31,471 bases of DNA from JBEVJC01 sp040510375 (GTDB lineage Bacteria > Bacteroidota > Bacteroidia > Chitinophagales > Chitinophagaceae): contig JBEVJC010000021.1 of the NCBI GenBank assembly GCA_040510375.1, positions 1 to 31,471 of the forward strand, given 5' to 3'. The notes beneath the pieces were generated by a model that saw nothing but the letters and a program-made list of their open reading frames with translations, was not told where the DNA came from and did no database searches. Below, piece after piece: positions 27,584 to 31,471 of the stretch. Position 1 is the stretch's first letter. Each line of letters starts with the position of its first letter. A program made the position numbers and the translations under genes.

Positions 27584-27598
27584 CCGCCCCGGGGGCGG
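27584..27598 (+). other. Palindromic GC hairpin between gltB and gltD
   Basis: CCGCCCC and GGGGCGG flank a single G, giving a near-perfect palindrome that can fold as a 6-bp stem with a 3-base loop. It lies in the 64-base gap with no T run. A role in RNA processing or in setting the ratio of subunits is possible but unproven. Confidence 0.45.
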
Positions 27599-27619
27599 AC
27601 AGAAAAGTGATAAAACGAT

Positions 27620-29122
27620 ATGGGTAAACCAACAGGTTTCAAGGAATTCAACAGGGAGTTGCCAACCAAACGGCCGGTGTCGGAGCGTCTGGGTCATTAC
27701 AACGAATTCGTGGATCGCTATAGCGATGAAAAGCTCAACCAGCAAGCCGCGCGCTGTATGGATTGTGGCGTTCCCTTCTGTCATAACGGATGTCCGCTCG
27801 GAAATATCATTCCCGAATTTAATGACGCTGTTTACCAGAAGGACTGGAAGGAAGCTTACGAGATCCTTGCATCCACCAATAACTTCCCTGAATTTACGGG
27901 CCGCATCTGCCCTGCTCCCTGTGAGTCGGCCTGCGTGCTGGGCATCAACCAGCCGCCGATCACCATTGAAGAAATAGAAAAACATATTATCGAGATCGCG
28001 TTTGAGAAGGGCCTGGTGAAGGCAAAGAAACCCAATCTCCGTTCCGGGAAAAAAGTAGCGGTAATCGGGTCGGGACCTGCGGGACTGGCAGCTGCCACCC
28101 AACTTAATTATGCGGGTCATACGGTCACGGTATTTGAACGGGATGATAAACCGGGTGGACTTCTCCGTTATGGCATTCCCGATTTCAAACTGGAGAAATG
28201 GGTCATTGACCGCCGGCTTCAGATCATGGAAGAAGAAGGAATCAGTTTTCTGTGTAATGCAAATGTGGGGGTAAACATAAATGTAAACGACCTGCTTCGT
28301 GAATACAATGCAATTGTTCTGGCAGGCGGTTCAACTGTACCGCGTGATCTTCCGGTACCGGGTCGCGAGCTCAAGGGAGTTTATTATGCCATGCAGTTTT
28401 TAAAACAGCAGAATAAACGGAACGCACAGCTGGATCCACTTGCCAATGCAGGTATTGAAAGTAATATCCTGGTAGAAGAAGTAACTGCATCAGGTAAGAA
28501 TGTAGTGGTGATTGGTGGTGGTGATACGGGGTCTGATTGTGTTGGTACGTCCAACCGTCACGGTGCGAAGACAGTCACCCAGTTCGAATTGTTGCCGAAG
28601 CCAAGCGAGAACCGCACTCCCACCATGCCGTGGCCATCGTATCCAATGGTATTAAAAGTAACCTCTTCACATGAAGAAGGTGCACAGCGTCACTGGGCCA
28701 TTGCAACCAAGGAATTCCTGGGTGATGGTAACGGAAATCTGCGGGCACTTAAAGTAGTGGATCTTGAATGGAAATCTTCTGGCGATGGCCGTCCCGCCCA
28801 GTTTACCGAAGTACCGGGATCGGAAAGGGAAATGCCCTGCGAACTCGCGTTGCTTGCAATGGGATTTGTGTCGCCACAGAAAGACGGTATGCTCAGTAGC
28901 CTGGAGATTGATACAGACGACCGCGGTAATGTAAAAGCCACGGAAAAAGCTTATCAGACCAATCTCTCCAAGATTTTTACTGCAGGTGATATGCGCAGGG
29001 GGCAGTCGCTCGTTGTATGGGCCATCAGTGAAGGACGCGAATGCGCCAAAAAGGTTGATGAGTTCCTGAACAATGGCAACTCGGTCCTTGAAAGCAAGGA
29101 CTCACTCGTAAGTTTTATCTGA
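27620..29122 (+). CDS. gltD: Glutamate synthase, small (beta) subunit
   Basis: GltD oxidises NADPH and passes electrons through FAD and iron-sulfur clusters to GltB. The 500-residue protein has the N-terminal cluster region CMDCGVPFCHNGCPLGNIIP and CPAPCESACVLGINQPP, the FAD site VAVIGSGPAGLAAATQLNYA followed by GGLLRYGIPDFKLEK, the NADPH site VVVIGGGDTGSDCVGTSNRH, and the late FAD motif IFTAGDMRRGQSLVVWAISE. Related subunits of dihydropyrimidine dehydrogenase and other oxidoreductases share this fold, but adjacency to gltB fixes the call. A terminator follows 23 bases after the stop. Confidence 0.98.
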   Translation: MGKPTGFKEFNRELPTKRPVSERLGHYNEFVDRYSDEKLNQQAARCMDCGVPFCHNGCPLGNIIPEFNDAVYQKDWKEAYEILASTNNFPEFTGRICPAPCESACVLGINQPPITIEEIEKHIIEIAFEKGLVKAKKPNLRSGKKVAVIGSGPAGLAAATQLNYAGHTVTVFERDDKPGGLLRYGIPDFKLEKWVIDRRLQIMEEEGISFLCNANVGVNINVNDLLREYNAIVLAGGSTVPRDLPVPGRELKGVYYAMQFLKQQNKRNAQLDPLANAGIESNILVEEVTASGKNVVVIGGGDTGSDCVGTSNRHGAKTVTQFELLPKPSENRTPTMPWPSYPMVLKVTSSHEEGAQRHWAIATKEFLGDGNGNLRALKVVDLEWKSSGDGRPAQFTEVPGSEREMPCELALLAMGFVSPQKDGMLSSLEIDTDDRGNVKATEKAYQTNLSKIFTAGDMRRGQSLVVWAISEGRECAKKVDEFLNNGNSVLESKDSLVSFI

Positions 29123-29145
29123 TCTGACCCATCAATATAAACCAG

Positions 29146-29176
29146 GCCCGCCGGATTTCCGACGGGTCTTTTTTTG
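29146..29176 (+). terminator. Intrinsic terminator after gltD
   Basis: GGCCCGCCGG (29146-29155) pairs with CCGACGGGTC (29160-29169), with one C-A mismatch and one G-U pair, an ATTT loop, and a seven-T run (29170-29176). It closes the gltBD transcript. Confidence 0.88.
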
Positions 29177-29201
29177 TCTTTTTGAGACGGGGTTTCATCT
29201 G

Positions 29202-29809
29202 GCGAAACTAGACTTCGCTTTAGCGAAACTCTTTTTTGCTTTAGCGAAACAAAAACTCATCTGAGCGAAACCCGACTTCGCTTTAGCGAAACTAAAATTC
29301 ATTCCAGCGAAACCCGACTTCGCCTTAGCGAAACTCTTCTTCATTTTAGCGAAACAAAAACTCGTCTGAGCGAAACCCGACTTCGCTTTAGCGAAATTCG
29401 TCTTCGCCTTAGCGAAACTAAAATTCATCCCAGCGAAACCCGACTTCACTTTAGCCAAACTCTTCCTCACTTTTGCGAAACAAAAATTCATCCCAGCGAA
29501 ACCCAACTTCGCTTTAGCGAAACTCCTCCTCGCCCTTGCGAAACAAAAATTCATCCCAGCGAAACCCGACTTCACTTTAGCCAAACTCTTCCTCACTTTA
29601 GCGAAACAAAAACTCATCTCAGCGAAACTCGACTTCGCCTAAACGAATTAAAATTCATCCCAGCGAAACCCGACTTCACTTTAGCCAAACTCTTCCTCAC
29701 TTTTGCGAAACAAAAATTCATCCCAGCGAAACCCAACTTCGCTTTAGCGAAACTCCCCTCCACTTTAGCGAAACCCGGCCCTCATTCAGTGAAACCAATT
29801 TCCTCCACC
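29202..29809 (+). repeat. Minisatellite: 29 tandem copies of a 21-bp unit
   Basis: Each unit starts GCGAAAC and occurs at 21-base steps from 29202 to 29789; only unit 22 (29643) is one base short. Main variants are GCGAAACCCGACTTCGCTTT, GCGAAACTCTTCCTCACTTT, GCGAAACAAAAACTCATCTG and GCGAAACTAAAATTCATCCC, often ordered as a 63-base trimer. Bases 29419-29526 are repeated exactly at 29649-29756. Where TTCGC-TTTA-GCGAA falls across a junction, a small 5-bp hairpin can form. Since 21 is 7 codons, the minus strand stays open for 140 codons with FAK/GFAG heptads; I do not call this a gene. There are no unique spacers, so it is not a CRISPR array. Confidence 0.95.
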
Positions 29810-30170
29810 AGGACCTCCAATTCCAAAACCCTTTTTTCTCTAATAAATCAAACCGTTGGCTCTATATAAAACCGCATCGTGTTCGCAGAACCCATTAATC
29901 ACTGAAAATTATCCAATTACAGGGGATTCAACAGCCCGTATTTTCACTAACAGGCAAATCCCGTACTAACGCTTAGAAATCTACTAACCTTTCGATATAT
30001 ATAGATATTATTGTTAATTTAATAAATCATCTGGATTATACACATTAAACCACTATTTTTTAACATAATGGTTTAAACTAACAAATGTTATTTGAAAAAA
30101 TCGATACATTCATTGGAAGTTATTCAAATGATTAATTATTATAATAACAACTAAAAACTGCAAACAGATT
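29810..30170. promoter_or_regulatory. AT-rich upstream region of amtB
   Basis: No gene is visible in these 361 bases. An 8-bp inverted repeat, TTAAACCA (30045-30052) and TGGTTTAA (30069-30076), with 16 bases between, lies about 95 bases before the amtB start and could be an operator for a nitrogen-responsive regulator. I could not place a promoter with confidence. Confidence 0.35.
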
Positions 30171-31471
30171 ATGAGTAAACTAACATTAAAGCAAGTAGCG
30201 CCGTTTGTGGTCCTCCTCGTTGTGGCCGTAGCCGCCCTATTTGTAACGCCATCAGCCGCATTTGATCCCAAATCGGTTTTAGGAGACGACGGAGTGACCC
30301 CAAAGTATGTTTATGACACCGGAGATATCGCATGGATGCTGACCGCCTGTGCATTTGTGTTCCTGATGACTCCGGCACTTGCTTTCTTCTACGGTGGAAT
30401 GGTCGGACGGAAGAACGTGCTTTCAACCATGATCAAGAGCACGGTATCTGCCGGTATCATTTCGGTACTGTGGATAGTGGTTCAGTTCAGCCTTTGTTTT
30501 GGAACCGATATTGGCGGTTTCATCGGTGATCCCCGCACTTTCCTTTTTTTCAAAGATGTAATGAACGGAGAGCCCTGGCCTCTCGCGGCTACCATCCCCC
30601 TGCCGTTATTTGCTTTCTTCCAGTTGATGTTCGCGATCATCACACCCGGACTGGTTGTGGGTGCGGTTGCTGAACGGATCCGTTTCACCTCTTACACTTT
30701 ATTCATCGTGCTTTTCGGTATGCTTGTTTACGCACCACTCGCCCATATGGCATGGCACCCTCAGGGTCTGATGTTCGAATGGGGTGTGCTTGACTTTGCA
30801 GGAGGTACCGTTGTACATATTTCTGCCGGTATGGCTGCCCTTGCTGGTGCAATCGTACTGAAGAAAAGAACTTCTACACTTATCGCTCCCGCAAATATTC
30901 CTTATGTATTGATCGGGACCGGTCTCCTCTGGTTTGGATGGTTCGGATTCAACGCAGGTTCTGCAGTTGGCGCCAGTTCACTCGCCACTTATGCATTCGC
31001 AACTACCAATACCGCCGCAGCTTCTGCTGGTCTGGCCTGGATGTTCCTTGATGTAATCCGTGGCAGGAAGCCATCGGTTCTCGGATTCTGTATCGGTGCG
31101 GTTGTGGGTCTTGTAGCCATCACTCCTGGTGCAGGTTTCGTGGGTGTACCCCAGGCGATCTTCATCGGTTTCCTTGCTGCTATTGTTTCCAACCTGGTTG
31201 CTGAAGCTATCAAACATAAATCCGGTGTGGATGATGTGCTCGATGTATTTGCCTGTCACGGTGTTGGTGGTATCACCGGCATGGTGCTGACCGGAGTGTT
31301 CGGAGACGCGGCCATCAACTCACTCGTTTTACCTGGCCAGGTGCTCATCCAGCTGAAGGGTATGGCACTTGCTGTGGGATACAGCTTCGTGGTTTCCTTT
31401 GTCATCTTCAAAGTCATTAATCTGATTATGCCAATGCGTGTAACAGCTGAAGAAGAAGTGGAAGGCCTCGA
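30171..31471 (+). CDS. amtB: Ammonium transporter (Amt/Rh family), 3' end cut off
   Basis: Amt proteins are trimeric inner-membrane channels that take up ammonium. The frame is open from ATG 30171 to the window edge (433 codons), so only a few C-terminal residues should be missing. A hydrophobic N-terminus (VAPFVVLLVVAVAALFVTPS) looks like a cleaved signal peptide. Family motifs in order: LAFFYGGMVGRKNVLSTM, ITPGLVVGAVAERIRF, DFAGGTVVHISAGMAALAGA with the first pore His, WFGWFGFNAGSA, NTAAASAG and the second pore His in VFACHGVGGITGMVLTGVFG. The tail EEEVEGLD is the usual cytoplasmic end that contacts GlnK. It lies downstream of gltBD, a logical pairing of ammonium uptake with assimilation; no glnK is seen in the window. 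Confidence 0.96.
   Translation, partial: MSKLTLKQVAPFVVLLVVAVAALFVTPSAAFDPKSVLGDDGVTPKYVYDTGDIAWMLTACAFVFLMTPALAFFYGGMVGRKNVLSTMIKSTVSAGIISVLWIVVQFSLCFGTDIGGFIGDPRTFLFFKDVMNGEPWPLAATIPLPLFAFFQLMFAIITPGLVVGAVAERIRFTSYTLFIVLFGMLVYAPLAHMAWHPQGLMFEWGVLDFAGGTVVHISAGMAALAGAIVLKKRTSTLIAPANIPYVLIGTGLLWFGWFGFNAGSAVGASSLATYAFATTNTAAASAGLAWMFLDVIRGRKPSVLGFCIGAVVGLVAITPGAGFVGVPQAIFIGFLAAIVSNLVAEAIKHKSGVDDVLDVFACHGVGGITGMVLTGVFGDAAINSLVLPGQVLIQLKGMALAVGYSFVVSFVIFKVINLIMPMRVTAEEEVEGL

Noticed and set aside
29202..29809. CRISPR array
   Set aside because: Repeats are directly adjacent with no unique spacers, and there are no cas genes.

Overview
The window looks like a chromosomal segment of a Bacteroidota bacterium, most likely a member of the Chitinophagaceae. 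The evidence is the absence of Shine-Dalgarno sequences before nearly all genes, a TTTG / TAnnTTTG-type promoter, an ECF sigma / FecR / STN-domain cassette, a Bacteroidota-style Rhs fragment (EFSDGSGLE, GRWQTLDP, YAFNDPL, DPTGM), a fungal-like ketol-acid reductoisomerase and PepSY-like lipoproteins. No genus can be assigned from the sequence alone.

Layout. (1) 1-522: the 3' end of a class A penicillin-binding protein and its terminator. (2) 648-2718, minus strand, visibly AT-richer: a decayed Rhs-tip locus. It holds an Rhs core end fused to a putative toxin tip and broken by a frameshift, an overlapping lipoprotein gene (candidate immunity), a second toxin-tip-like fragment with no start, and a second lipoprotein gene. 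(3) 3020-4558, minus: carA and aroQ. (4) 4682-10180, minus: a 519-residue unknown protein, an ECF sigma factor, a FecR anti-sigma factor, an STN/carboxypeptidase-regulatory/surface-repeat protein ending at a clear terminator, and a PepSY-like lipoprotein. (5) 10335-14702, plus: leuA-leuC-leuD-leuB. (6) 14800-15007: a complete-looking transcription attenuator with a promoter, a 33-residue leader peptide carrying ten consecutive Val/Leu/Ile codons (VLVVVVIIII), an antiterminator and a perfect 11-bp terminator. (7) 15029-22855: ilvE-ilvD-ilvB-ilvN-ilvC-ilvA. (8) 23041-29122: gltB-gltD, closed by a terminator. (9) 29202-29809: 29 tandem copies of a 21-bp repeat. (10) 30171-31471: amtB, running off the window.

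The plus-strand genes form a coherent nitrogen and branched-chain amino acid block. Amt imports ammonium and GltBD makes glutamate. Glutamate is the amino donor for IlvE in the last step of Val, Ile and Leu synthesis. IlvA, IlvBN, IlvC and IlvD build the keto acids, and LeuACDB extends the valine keto acid towards leucine. The leader at 14847-14948 gives a direct route by which charged tRNA levels for Val, Ile and Leu could set transcription of the ilv block separately from leu.

Most interesting points: the ilv attenuator; the broken Rhs toxin/immunity array with two frameshifts in short A runs; the 21-bp minisatellite with a 108-bp exact duplication; a very strong hairpin inside the start of ilvA; tandem 22-23-bp repeats that include the ilvB stop codon; and an ECF/FecR unit whose third member is an STN protein that is not a recognisable TonB receptor.
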